Origin: Orientallactaga sibirica
Lineage: Eukaryota; Chordata; Mammalia; Rodentia; Dipodidae
Reading direction: 5' to 3'
DNA length: 64,000 nt
Assembly: GCA_036365145.1 (NCBI GenBank)
Contig: JAEOAD010000338.1
Location: 1 to 64,000 of the forward strand
Shown here: positions 49,900 to 61,600 of the stretch, piece after piece
Numbering within the stretch: position 1 is the first letter of the stretch
Layout of the letters: every line of letters begins with the position of its first letter
The notes under the pieces: model-generated
The model's database searches: none
Seen by the model: only the letters and a program-made list of their open reading frames with translations
What the model was told of the DNA's origin: nothing
Position numbers and translations under genes: made by a program

Positions 49900-52100
49900 A
49901 GTAGATTCACCTCATTTCTAAAGTAGTTTCTTTAGAAAACAAACATCTTCATGCCGAACACTGTACTGTGTGAAATAAGCTATTCGGTTCTAGGAATCAC
50001 TTGCTTTCCTACAAAGAAGGTTGAGTGCAGCAAGTTCAAACTTTCCTTAGTTAATGTAATCCAACAAGATGTCCACGTTAGTAGATTTGCCTCATTTGTA
50101 AAGTAGTTTGTTGAGAAAAGAAACATCTTCATTGCGAACATTGTACTATGTGAAATAAGCTAATTCGGTTCTGGGAATCACTTGCTTTCCTACAAAGAAG
50201 GTTGAGTGCAGCAAGTTCAAACTTTCCTAGTTTGTGTAATCTAACAAGATGTACAAGTTAGTAGATTCACCTCATTTCTAAAGTAGTTTCTTCAGAAAAC
50301 AAACATCTTCATTACCGAACACTGTACTGTGTGAAATAAGCTAATTCGGTTCTAGGAATCACTTGCTTTCCTACAAAGAAGGTTGAGTGCAGCAAGTTCA
50401 AACTTTCTAGTTTGTGTAATCTAAAAAGATGTACAAGTTAGTAGATTAGCCTCATTTTAAAGTAGTTTCTTGAGAAAACAAACATCTTCATTGCGAAACA
50501 TTGTATGTGTGAAATAAGCTAATTCGGTTCTAGGAATCACTTGCTTTCCTACAAAGAAGGTTGAGTGCAGCAAGTTCAAACTTTCCTAGTTTGTGTAATC
50601 TAACAAGATGTACAAGTTAGTAGATTCGCCTCATTTCTAAAGTAGTTTCTTGAGAAAACAAACATCTTCATTGCCGAATATTGTACGGTGTGAAATAAGC
50701 TAATTCGGTTCTAGTAATCACTTGCTTTCCTGCAAAGAAGGTTGAGTGCTGCAAGTTAACACTTTCCTAGTTCGTGTAATCTAACAAGATGTACAAGTTA
50801 GTAGATTCGCCTCATTTCTAAAGTACTTTCTTTAGAAAACAAACATCTTCAGTACTGAAAACTGTACTGTGTGAAATAAGTTAATTCGGTTCTAGGAATC
50901 ACTTGCTTTCCTACAAAGAAGGTTGAGTGCAGCAAGTTCAAACTTTCCTAGTTTGTGTAATCTAACAAGATGTACAAGTTAGTAGATTCGCCTCATTTCT
51001 AAAGTAGTTTCTTGAGAAAACAAACATCTTCAGTACTGACCACTGTACTGTGTGAAATAAGTTAATTCGGTTCTAGGAATCAGTTTCCTTTCTACGAAGA
51101 AGGTTGAGTGCAGCAAGTTCAAACTTTCCTAGTTTGTGTAATCTAACAAGATGTACAAGTTAGTAGATTTGCCTCATTTCTAAAGTAGTTTCTTTAGAAA
51201 ACAAACATCTTCATTACCGAACATTGTACTGTGTGAAATAAGCTAATTCGGTTCTAGGAATCACTTGCTTTCTACAAAAAGATGGTTGAGTGCAGCAAGT
51301 TCAAACTTTCCTAGTTAATGTATTCTAAAAAGGTGTACAAGTTAGTAGGTTCGCCTCATTTGTAAAGTAGTGTGTTAAGAAAATAAACATCTTCATTGCC
51401 GAACATTGTACTGTGTGAAATAACCAAATTCGGTTCTAGGAATCACTTGCTTTCCTACAAAGAAGGTTGAGTGCAGCAAGTTCAATCTTTCCTTGTTAAT
51501 GTAATCTAAAAAGATGCACAACTTAGTAGATTCGCCTCATTTCTAAAGTAGTTTCTTTAGAAAACAAACATCTTCATTGCCGAACATTGTACTGTGTGAA
51601 ATAAGTTAGTTCGGTTCTAGGAATCACTTGCTTTCCTACAAAGAAGGTTGAGTGCAGCAAGTTCAAACTTTCCTAGTTTGTGTAATCTAACAAGATGTAC
51701 AAGTTAGTAGATTCACCTCATTTTTAAAGTAGTTTCTTGAGAAAACAAACATCTTCATTGCCGAACATTGTACTGTGTGAAATAAGCTAATTCGGTTCTA
51801 GGAATCAGTTTCCTTTCTACAAAGATGGTTGAGTGCAGCAAGTTCAAACTTTCCTTGTTAATGTAATCTAAAAGATGTCCAAGTTAGTAGATTAGCCTCA
51901 TTTCTAAAGTAGTTTCTTGAGAAAACAAACATCTTCATTGCCGAACATTGTACTGTGTGAAATAACCTAATTCGGTTCTAGGAATCACTTGCTTTCCTAC
52001 AAAGAAGGTTGAGTGCAGCAAGTTCAATCTTTCCTTGTTAATGTATTCTAAAAAGATGCACAACTTAGTAGATTCGCCTCATGTCTAAAGTAGTTTGTTT
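49900..52100 (+). repeat. Strongly homogenised stretch
   Basis: About twelve successive monomers share one hybrid form: tttcttgagaaaac or tttctttagaaaac, ccgaacattgtactgtgtg, agctaattcgg, ggaatcacttgctttcc, tacaaagaagg and ctagtttgtgtaatctaac. Neighbouring monomers here are more alike than elsewhere outside the named duplications. Several have 1-base gaps (cattgcgaacattg, actttctagtttg, attgtatgtgtg). Confidence 0.65.
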
Positions 52101-53992
52101 AGAAAACAAACATCTTCATTACCGAACACTGTACTTAGTGAAATAAGCTAGTTCGGTTTGAGGAATCAATTGCTTTCCTACGAAGACGGTTGAGTCAGCA
52201 AGTTGAAACTTTCCTAGTTTGTGTAATCTAACAAGATGTCCAAGTTAGTAGATTCGACTGATTTGTAAAGTACTTTTCTGAGAAAACAAACATCTTCATT
52301 GCCGAACATTGTACTGTGCGAAATAAGGTAATTAGGTTCTACAAATCAGTTGTTTTCCTACAAAGAAGGTTGAGTGTAGCAAGTTCAAATATTCCTTGTT
52401 AATGTATTCTAAAAAGATGCACAACTTAGTAGATTCGCCTCATTTTTAAAGTAGTTTGTTTAGAAAACAAACATCTTCATTACCGAACACAATACTATGT
52501 GAAATAAGCTGGTTCAGTTCATGGAATCACTTGCTTTCCTACTAAGAACGTTGAGTGCAGAAAGTTGAAACTTTCCTAGTTTGTGTAATCTAACAAGATA
52601 TCTAAGTTAGTAGATTCGCCTCATTTGTAAAGTAGTTTGTTGAGAAAACAAACATGTTCATTGCCAAACATTGTACTTTGTGAAATAAGCTAATAGAGTT
52701 CTAGGAATCATTGCTTTCCTACAAAGAAGGTTGAGTACAGCAAGTTCAAACTTTCCTAGTTTGTCTAATCTAACAAGATGTACAAGTTAGTAGATTCGCC
52801 TCATTTCTAAAGTAGTTTCTTGAGAAAACAAACATCTTCATTGCCGAACATTGTACTGTGTGAAATAAGCTAATTCGGTTCTAGGAATCACTTGCTTTCC
52901 TACAAAGAAGGTTGAGTGCAGCAAGTTAAAACTTTCCTAGTTTGTGTAATCTTACAAGATGTACAAATTAGTAGATTCACCTCATTTCTAAAGTAGTTTC
53001 TTTAGAAAACAAACATTTTCATTACTGAACACTACAGTATGTGAAATACACAAGTTCGGTTCTCGGAATAACTGGTTTTCCTCCAAAGAAGGTTGAGTGC
53101 AGCAAGTTGAAACTTTCACAGTTTGTCTAATCTAACAAGATGTCCAAGTAAGTAGATTCGACTCATTTGTAAAGTAGTTTGTTGAGAAAACAAGCATCTT
53201 CATTGCCGAACATTGTACTGTGTGAAGTCAGCTAATTCGGTTCTAGGAATCAGTTGCTTTCATACAAAGAAGGTTGTGTGTAGCAAGTTCAAACTTTCCT
53301 TGTTAATGTAATCTAAAAAGATGTCCAAGTTAGTAGATTCGCCTCATTTCTAAAGTAGTTTCTTTAGAGGAGAAACATCTTCCTTACCGAACACGGTACT
53401 GTGTGAAATGAGCTAGTTCAGTTCTAGGAATCAGTTTCCTTCCTAGAAAGAAGGTGAATGCGGCAAGTTCAAACTTTCCCTGTTAATGTAATCTATAAAG
53501 ATGCACAACTTAGTAGATTCGCCTCATTTCTAAAGTAGTTTGTTTGGAAACAAACATCTTCATTACCGAACACGGTACTATGTGAAATAAGCTAGTTCGG
53601 TTCTAGGAATCAGTTGCTTTCCTACGAAGAAAGTTGAGTGCAGCAAGTTCAGAATTTCCTAGTTTGTGTAATCTAACAAGATGTACAAGTTATTAGATTC
53701 CCCTCATTTCTAAAGTAGTTTTTTTAGAAAACAAACATCTTCAGTACCGAACACTGTACTGTGTGAAATAAGTTCGGTTTTAGGCATCAGTTGCTTTCCT
53801 ACGAAAAAGGGTGAGTACAGCAAGTTCAAACTTTCCTTGTTAATGTAATCTAAAAAGATGTCCCAGTTAGTAGGTTCACCTCATTTGTAAAGTAGTATGT
53901 TGAGAAAACAAACATCTTTATTGCTAAACATTGATCTGTGTGAAATAAGCAAGTTTGATTCTAGGAATCAGTTGCCTTTCTACGAAGAAGGT

Positions 53993-54229
53993 TGAGTGCA
54001 GCAAGTTCAAACTTTCCTTTTTTGTGTGATCTAACAAGATGTACAAGTTAGTAGATTTTCTTCCTTTCTAAAGTAGTTTCTGTATTGTAACATGATGTCA
54101 AACTTAGTAGATTCTCTTCATTTCCAAAGTAGTTTCTTAGTAAAATAACATCTTCATTGCCGAATATTGTAATATGTGAAATAAGCTAGTTTGGTTCTAG
54201 GAATCAGTTGCTTTCTTACGAAGAAGGTT
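53993..54229 (+). repeat. Fused monomer pair with ~124 bp deletion
   Basis: Two anchors lie only ~236 bp apart where 360 is expected. Near 54075-54082, ctaaagtagtttct runs straight into gtattgtaacatgatg, which belongs to the cassette U type gatgtaaaacttag monomer. The shared gtttctg at the junction suggests joining at short homology. Confidence 0.85.
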
Positions 54230-54393
54230 GAGTGCAGCAAGTTGAAACTTTCCTTGTTAATGTAACTAAAAAGATGCACAACGTAGTAGATTTGCCTCAT
54301 TTCTAAAGTAGTTTGTTTAGAAAACAAACATCTTCATTACCAAACACTGTACTATGTGAAATAAGCTAGTTTGTTTCTAGGAATAACTTGCAG
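54229..54393 (+). repeat. Monomer with ~20 bp deletion
   Basis: ctaggaataacttg is followed directly by cagtgcagcaagttc near 54390. The ctttcctacgaagaaggttg portion is absent and anchor spacing is about 160. It lies only ~310 bp from the preceding larger deletion. Confidence 0.82.
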
Positions 54394-54839
54394 TGCAGCA
54401 AGTTCAAGCTTTCCTAGTTTGTGTAATCTAACAAGATGTACAAGTTAGAAGATTTGCCTCATTTCTAAAGTAGTTTCTTTAGGAAACAAACATCTTCAGT
54501 ACCGAACACTGTACTGTGTGAAATAAGTTATTTCGGTTCTAGGAATCAGTTTCCTTTCTACGAAGATGGTTGAGTTTACAAGTTCACACTTTCCTTGTTA
54601 ATGTAATCTAAAAAGATCTCCAAGTTAGTAGATTGGCCTCATTTGTAAAGTAGTTTGTTGAGAAAACAAACATCTTCATTGCCGAACATTGTACTGTGTG
54701 AAATAAGCTAATGGGTTCTAGGAATCAGTTTCCTTTCTACAATGATGGTTGAGTTTAGGAAGTTCAACCTTTCCTTGTTAATGTAATCTAAAAAGATGTC
54801 CAAGTTAGTAGATTCGCCTCATTTGTAAAGTCGTTTGTT

Positions 54840-55480
54840 GAGAAAACAAACATCTTCATTCCCGAACACTGTACTGTGTGAAATAAGTTAGTTCAGTTTT
54901 AGGCATCATTTGCTTTCCTACGAAGAAGGTTGACTGCAGCAAGTTCAAACTTTCCTTGTTTGTGTAATCTATCAAGATGTACTACTTACAAGTTTCCCTC
55001 ATTTCTAAACTACATTGTTTAGAAAACAAACACCTTCAATACCAAATACTGTACTGTGTGAAATAAGTTGTTTTGGTTTTAGGAATCAGATGCTTTCCTA
55101 CGAAAAAGGTTGAGTAGAGCAACTTCAATCTTTCCTTGTTAATGTAATCTAAAAAAGATGTACAACTTAGTAGATTGGCCTCATTTCTACAGTAGGTTTT
55201 TTAGAAAACAAATATTTTCATTCCCGAACACGGTAATGTGTGAAATAAGCTAGTTCGGTTCTAGGAATCAGTTGCTTTCCTACGAAGAACGTTGACTGCA
55301 GCAAGTTCCAACTGTCCTTGTTTCTGTAATTTAACATGATGTAAAACTTAGTAGATTCGCTTCACTTCCTAAGTAGTTTGCTTAGTAAACTAACATGTTC
55401 GTTGCCGAACATTGTAATGTGTGAAATAATCTAGTTCGGTTTTAGGAATCAATTGCTTTCCTACGAAGAAGGTTGAGTGC
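54840..55480 (+). repeat. Dispersed cassette U, copy 3, with extended match
   Basis: Matches ~40320-40920 in order, including the upstream cattcccgaacactg / gttcagttttaggcatc monomer, then tactacttacaagtttccc, tagattggcctcatttctac and gatgtaaaacttagtag monomers. The two are ~14.5 kb apart and differ at scattered sites. Confidence 0.8.
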
Positions 55481-55609
55481 AGCAAGTTCAAACTTTCTTA
55501 GTTTGTGTAATTTAACCAGATGGACAAGTTAGTAGATTAACCTCATTTCTAAAGTAGTTTGTTTAGAAAACAAACATCTTCATTGCCGAACACTTTGCTG
55601 TGTGAAATA

Positions 55610-58010
55610 AGCTAGTTCGTTTCCAGGAATCAGTTGCTTTTCTACGAGGAAGGTTGAGTACAGCAAGTTCAAACTTTCCTTGTTTGTGTAATGTAACAGG
55701 AAGTACAACTCAGTAGATTCGCTTCATTTCTAAAGTAGTTTGTTTAGAAAACAAAGACCTTCATTCCTGAACACTGTACTGTGTGAAATAAGTTAGTTCG
55801 GTTTTAGGCATCAGTTGCTTTCCTACCAAGAAAGTTGAGTGCAGCAAGTTCAAACTTTCCTTTTTTGTGTCGTCTCACAAGATGTACTACTTACAAGTTT
55901 CCCTCATTTCTAAACTACATTGTTTAGAAAACAAACACTTTCAATACCAAATACTATACTGTGTGAAATAAGTTGTTTCGGTTTTAGGAATCAGATGCTT
56001 TCCTACGAAAAAGGTTGAGTAAAACAAGTTCAAACTTTCCTAGTTTGTGTAATCTAACAAGATGTCAAGGTTAGTTGATTCGCCTCATTTCTAAAGTATT
56101 TTGTTTAGAAAAGAAACATCTTCAGTACCAAACACTGTACTGTGTGAAATAAGCTAGTTCGGTTCTAGGAATCAGTTGCTTTCCTACGAACAAGGTTGAG
56201 TGCAGCAAGTACAAACTTTCATTGTTTGTGTAATCTGAAAAGATGTACAATTGGTAGATTCGCCTCATTTGTAAAGTAGTTTGTTGAGAAAACAAACATG
56301 TTCATTTCCGAACATTGTACTGTGTGAAATGATCAAGTTCGTTTCTAGGAATCAGTCGCTTTTTTATGAAGAAGGTTGAGTGCAGCAAATTCAAACTTTC
56401 CTTTCTTGTGTAATCTAACAAGATGTACAAGTTAGTAGATTCGCCTCATTTGTAAAGTAGTTTGTTTAGAAACCAAACATCTTCATTGCCAAACAGTGTA
56501 CTGTGTGAAGTAAGCTACTTCGGTTCTAGGAATGACTTTCTTTTCGACGAATATGGTTGAGTGCAGTAAGGTCAAACTTTCCATGTTAATGTAATTTAAA
56601 GAGATCCACAACTTAGTCGATTCGCCTCATTTGTAAAGTAGTTTCTTTTGAAAACAAACATCTTCGGTACTAAACACTGTAGTGTGTGAAATACGTTAAT
56701 TTGGTTCTAGGAATCAGTTTCCTTTCTCCGAAGATGGTTGAGTGCAGCATGTTCAAACTGTCCTTGTTAATGTAATCTAACAAGATGTCCAAGTTAGTAG
56801 ATTCCCCTCATTTATAAAGGAGATTTTTGAGAAAACAAACATCTTCATTGCCGATCATTGTACTGTGTGAAATAAGCTAATTCGGTACTAGGAAACAGTT
56901 GCTTTCCTACAAAGAAGGTTGAGTGCAGCAAGTTCAAACTTTCCTTGTTAATGTAACCTAAAAATATGTACAACCTGGTAGATTCGCCTCATTTGTAAAG
57001 TAGTTTGTTGAGAAAGCAAACATCTTCATTGCCCAATATTGTACTGTGTGAAATAAGCAAGTTCGTTTCTACGAATCAGTTGCTTTTCTACGAAGAAGGT
57101 TGAGTGCAGCAAGTTCAAACTCTCCTTGTTTGTGTAATCTAACAAGATGTACAAGATAGTAGATTCGCCTCATTTGGAAAGCAGTTTGTTGAAAAACAAA
57201 CATCTTTATTGCACAACACTGTACTGTGTGAAGTAAGCTATTCCGGTTCCAGGAATGAGTTTCTTATCGACGAATATGGTTGAGTACAGCAAGTTCAAAC
57301 TTTCCTTGTTAATGTAATCTAACAAGATGTACAAGTTAGTAGATTCGCCTCATTTCTATAGTAGTTTGTTGAGAAAACAAACATTTTCATTGCCGAACAT
57401 TGTACTGTGTGAAATGACCTAGTTCATGTCTAGGAATCAGTTGCTTTCCTACGAAGAACGTTGATTGCAGCAAGTTCAAACTTTCTTAATTTGTGTAATC
57501 TAACAAGATGGACAAGTTAGTAGATTTTCTCATTTCAAAGTAGTTTGTTTAGAAAACAAACATCTTCATTGCCGAACACTGTACTGTGTGAAATAAGTTA
57601 GTTCGGTTCCAGGAATCAGTTGCTTCTCTACGAAGAAGGTTGAGTACAGCAAGTTCAAACTTTCCTTGTTTGTGTAATGTCACAGGATGTACAACTCAGT
57701 AGATTCGCTTCATTTCTAAAGTAGTTTGTTTAGAAAACAAACATCTTCATTCCGAACACTGTACTGTGAAATAAGTTAATTCGGTTTTACGCATCAGTTG
57801 CTTTCCTATGAAGCACGTTGAGTGCAGCAAGTTCAAACTTTCCTTGTTTGGGTAATCTAACAAGATGTACTACTTACAAGTTTCCCTCACTTCTAAACTA
57901 CATTGTTTAGAAAAGAAACACCTTCAATACCAAATACTGTACTGTGTGAAATAAATGTTCGGTTTTAGGAATCAGATGCTTTCCTCTTTAAAAAGATTGA
58001 GTACAGCAAG
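55610..58010 (+). repeat. Alternating cassette P and U fragments
   Basis: A gttccaggaatcag / actcagtagattcgcttc / ttttaggcatcag unit followed by a tactacttacaagtttccc monomer occurs near 55610-56030 and again, with small changes, near 57590-58010, about 1.98 kb (11 monomers) apart. Ordinary monomers lie between them. Confidence 0.7.
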
Positions 58011-58540
58011 TTCAAACTTTTCTTCTTAATGTAATCTAAAAAGATGTCCAAGTTAGTAGATTTGCCTCATTTCTAAAGTAGTTTGATTAGAAAACAAACA
58101 TCTTCTTTGCCGAACACTATACTGTGTGAAATAAGCTAGCTCGGTTCTAGGAATCAATTGCTTTCCTACGAAGAAAGTTGAGTGCAGCAAGTTCAAACTG
58201 TCCTTTTTAATGTAATCTAAAAAGATGTACCACCTGGTAGATTCGCCTCATTTGTAAAGTAGTTTGTTGAGAAAACAAACGTCTTTATTGCCCAACATTT
58301 TGCTATGTGAAATAGGCTAATTTGGTTCTAGGAATCAGTTGCTTTCCTACAAAGAAGGTTGACTGCAGCAAGATCAAACTTTCCTGGTTAATGTAATCTT
58401 AAAAGATGTACAACTTAGTAGATTCGCCTCATTTCTAAAGTGGTTTGTTTAGAAAACAAATATCTTCATTACTGAACACTGTACTATGTGAAATAAGCTA
58501 GTTCAGTTCTGGGAATCACTTGCTTTCCTACGAAGAAGGG

Positions 58541-58624
58541 TGAGTGCAACAAGTTCAAACTTTCCTAGGTGTGAAATAAGCTAGTTTGGTTCTAGGAATC
58601 AGTTTCCTTTCTATGAAGATGGTT
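58541..58624 (+). repeat. Monomer remnant, ~97 bp deleted
   Basis: Two anchors are only ~83 bp apart. actttcctag near 58570 is joined directly to gtgtgaaataagctag. The whole tagattcgcc, hairpin and catcttc portion is missing, so this monomer lacks the dyad element. Confidence 0.88.
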
Positions 58625-61600
58625 GAGTTTAGCAAGTTAAAACTTTCCTTGTTACTGTAATCTAAAAAGATGTCCAAGTTAGTAGAGTCACCTCATTTGT
58701 AAAGTAGTTTGTTGAGAAAACAAATATCTTCACTGCTGTACATTGTACTGTGTGAAATAAGCTAATTCGGTTCTTTGAATCACTTGCTTTCCTACATAGA
58801 AGGTTGAGTGCAACAAGTCCAAACTTTCCTTGTTAATGTATTCTAAAAAGATGCACAACTTAGTAGATTCGCCTCATTTCTAAAGTAGTTTCTTTAGAAA
58901 ACAAACATCTTCATTACTGAACACTGCACTATGGGAAATAAGCTAGTTCGGTTCTAGGAATCAGTTGCTCTCCTACGAAGAAGGTTGAGTGGAGCAAGTT
59001 GAAACTTTCCTAGTTTGTGTAAGATAACAAGATATAAGTTAGTTAGTAGATTTGCCTCATTTCTAAAGTAGTTTCTTTAGAAAAGAAACATCTTCAGTAC
59101 CAAACACTATACTGTGTGAAATAAGTTAATTCATTTCTAGGAATCAGTTTCTTTTCTACGAAGATGGTTGAGTTTAGCAAGTTCAAACTTTCCTTGTTAA
59201 TGTAATCTAAAAAGATGTCCAAGTTAGTAGATTCGCCTCATTTGTAAAGTAGTTTGTTGAGAAAACAAACATCTTCATTGCCGAACATTGTACTGTGTGA
59301 AATAGCTAATTCGGTTCTAGGAATCATTTGCTTTCCTACAAAGAAGGCTGTGTGCAGCAAGTTCATTCTTTCCCTGTTAATGTAATCAAAAAGATGCACA
59401 AGTTAGTAGATTCGCCTCATTTCTAAAGTAGTTTGTTTAGAAAACAAACATCTTCATTACCGAACACTATACTACGTGAAATAAATTAGTTCGGTTCCAG
59501 GATTCACTTCCTTTCCGATGAAGAAGGTTGAGTGCATCAAATTGAAACTTTCCTAGTTAGTGTAATCTTACAAGATGTCCAAGATAGTAGATTCGTCTCA
59601 TTTGTAAAGTAGTTTCTTGAGAAAAGAAACATCTTCAGTACTGAACACTGTACTGTGTGAAATAACCTAATTCGGTTCTAGGAATCAGTTTCCTTTTTAC
59701 GAAGATGGTTGAGTTTAGCAAGGTCAAACTTTCCTTGTTAATGTAATCTAAAAATATGTCCAAGTTAGTAGATTCACCTCATTTGTAAAGTAGTTTGTTG
59801 AGAGAACAAACATCTACATTGCCGAACATTGTACTGTGTGAAATAAGCTAATTCGGTTCTAAGAATCAGTTGCTTTCCTACAAAGAAGGACGAGTGCAGC
59901 AAGTTCAAACTTTCCTTGTTAATGTAATATAAAAAGATGCACAACTTAGTTGATTTGCATCATTTCTAAAGTAGTTTGTTTAGTAAACAAACATCTTCAT
60001 TACCGAACACTGTATTATGTGAAATGAGTAAGTTATGTTCTCGGAATACCTTGCTTTCCTACGAAGAAGGTGGAGTGCAGCAAGTTCAAACTTTCCTAGT
60101 TTGTGTAATCTAACAAGATATACAAGTTAGTAGATTCGCCTCATTTTTAAAGAAGTTTCTGTAGAAAAGAAACATCTTCATTACCGAAACTGTACTGTGT
60201 GAAATAAGTTAATTCGGTTCTAGGAATCAGTTTTCCTTCTTCCTCTGAAGAAGGTTGAGTGCATCAAGTTCAAACTTTCCTAGTTTGTGTAATCTAACAA
60301 GTTGTACAAGTTAGTAGATTTGCCTCATTTCTAAAGTAGTTTCTTTAGAAAACAAACATCTTCGGTACAGAACACTGTACTGTGTGAAATAAGTTAATTC
60401 GGTTCTAGGAATCAGTTGCTTTTGTCCAAAGAAGGTTGAGTTCAGCAAGTTCAAACTTTCCCTGTTAATGTAATCTAAAGAGATGCACAACTTAGTAGAT
60501 TCGCCTAATTTCTAAAGTAGTTTGTTTAGAAAACAAACATCTTCATCACCGAACACTGTGCTGTATGAAATAAGCTTATTCTTTTCTAGGAATCAGTTGC
60601 TTTCCTACAAAGAAGGTTGAGTGCAGCAAGTTCAAACTTTCCTTGTTAATGTAATCTAAAAAGATGCACAACTCAGTAGATTCGCCTCATTTCTAAAGTA
60701 GTTTGTTTAGAAAACAAACATCTTCAGTACCGAACAGTGTACTGTGTGAAATAAGTTAATTCGGTTCTAGGAATCAGTTTCCTTTCTACGAAGATGGTTG
60801 AGTGCAGCAAGGTGCAACTTTCCTTGTTAATGTAATCTAAAAAGACGTCTAAGTTATTAGGTTCGCCTCATTTCTAAAGTCCTTTCTTGAGAAAACAAAC
60901 ATCTTCATTGCCGAACACTGTACGGTGTGAAATAAGCTAATTCGGTTCTAGGAATCAGTTTCCTTTCTACGAAAATGGTTGAGTTTAGCACGTTCAAACT
61001 TTCCTTGTTAATGTAATCTAACAAGATGGCCAAGTTAGTAGATTCGCCCCATTTATAAAGTAGTTTGTTGAGAATACAAACATCTTCATTGCTGAACATT
61101 GTACTGTGTGAAACAAGCTAATTCCGTTATAGGAATCAGTTGCTTTCCTATAAAGAAGGTTGAGTGCAGCAAGTTCAAACTTTCCTTTCTAATGTAATCT
61201 AAAAAGATGCACAAGTAAGTAGATTCACCTCATTTCTAAAGTAGTTTGTTTGGAAACAAACATCTTCAGTACCGAACACTGTACTATGTGAAATGAGGTA
61301 GTTATGTTCTAGGAATCCCTTGATTTCCTACGAAGAAGGATGAGTGCAGCAAGTTCAAGCTTTCCTAGTTAGTGTAATCTAACAGGATGTACAAGTTAGT
61401 AGATTCACCTCATTTCTAGTTTCTTTACAAAACAAATATCTTCACTATCAAACACTGTACTGTGTGATATAAGTTAATTCGGATCTAGGAATCAGTTTCA
61501 TTTCTACGAAGATGGTTGAGTTTAGCTAGGTCCAACTTTCCTTGCTAATGAAATGTAAAAAGATTTCAGAGTTACTAGATTCGCCTCATTTCTAAAGCAG

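Noticed and set aside
60905..61099. Recurring minus-strand peptide resembling others at 43046 and 3988
   Set aside because: The same reading frame of the same monomer boxes gives similar peptides wherever stops happen to be absent.
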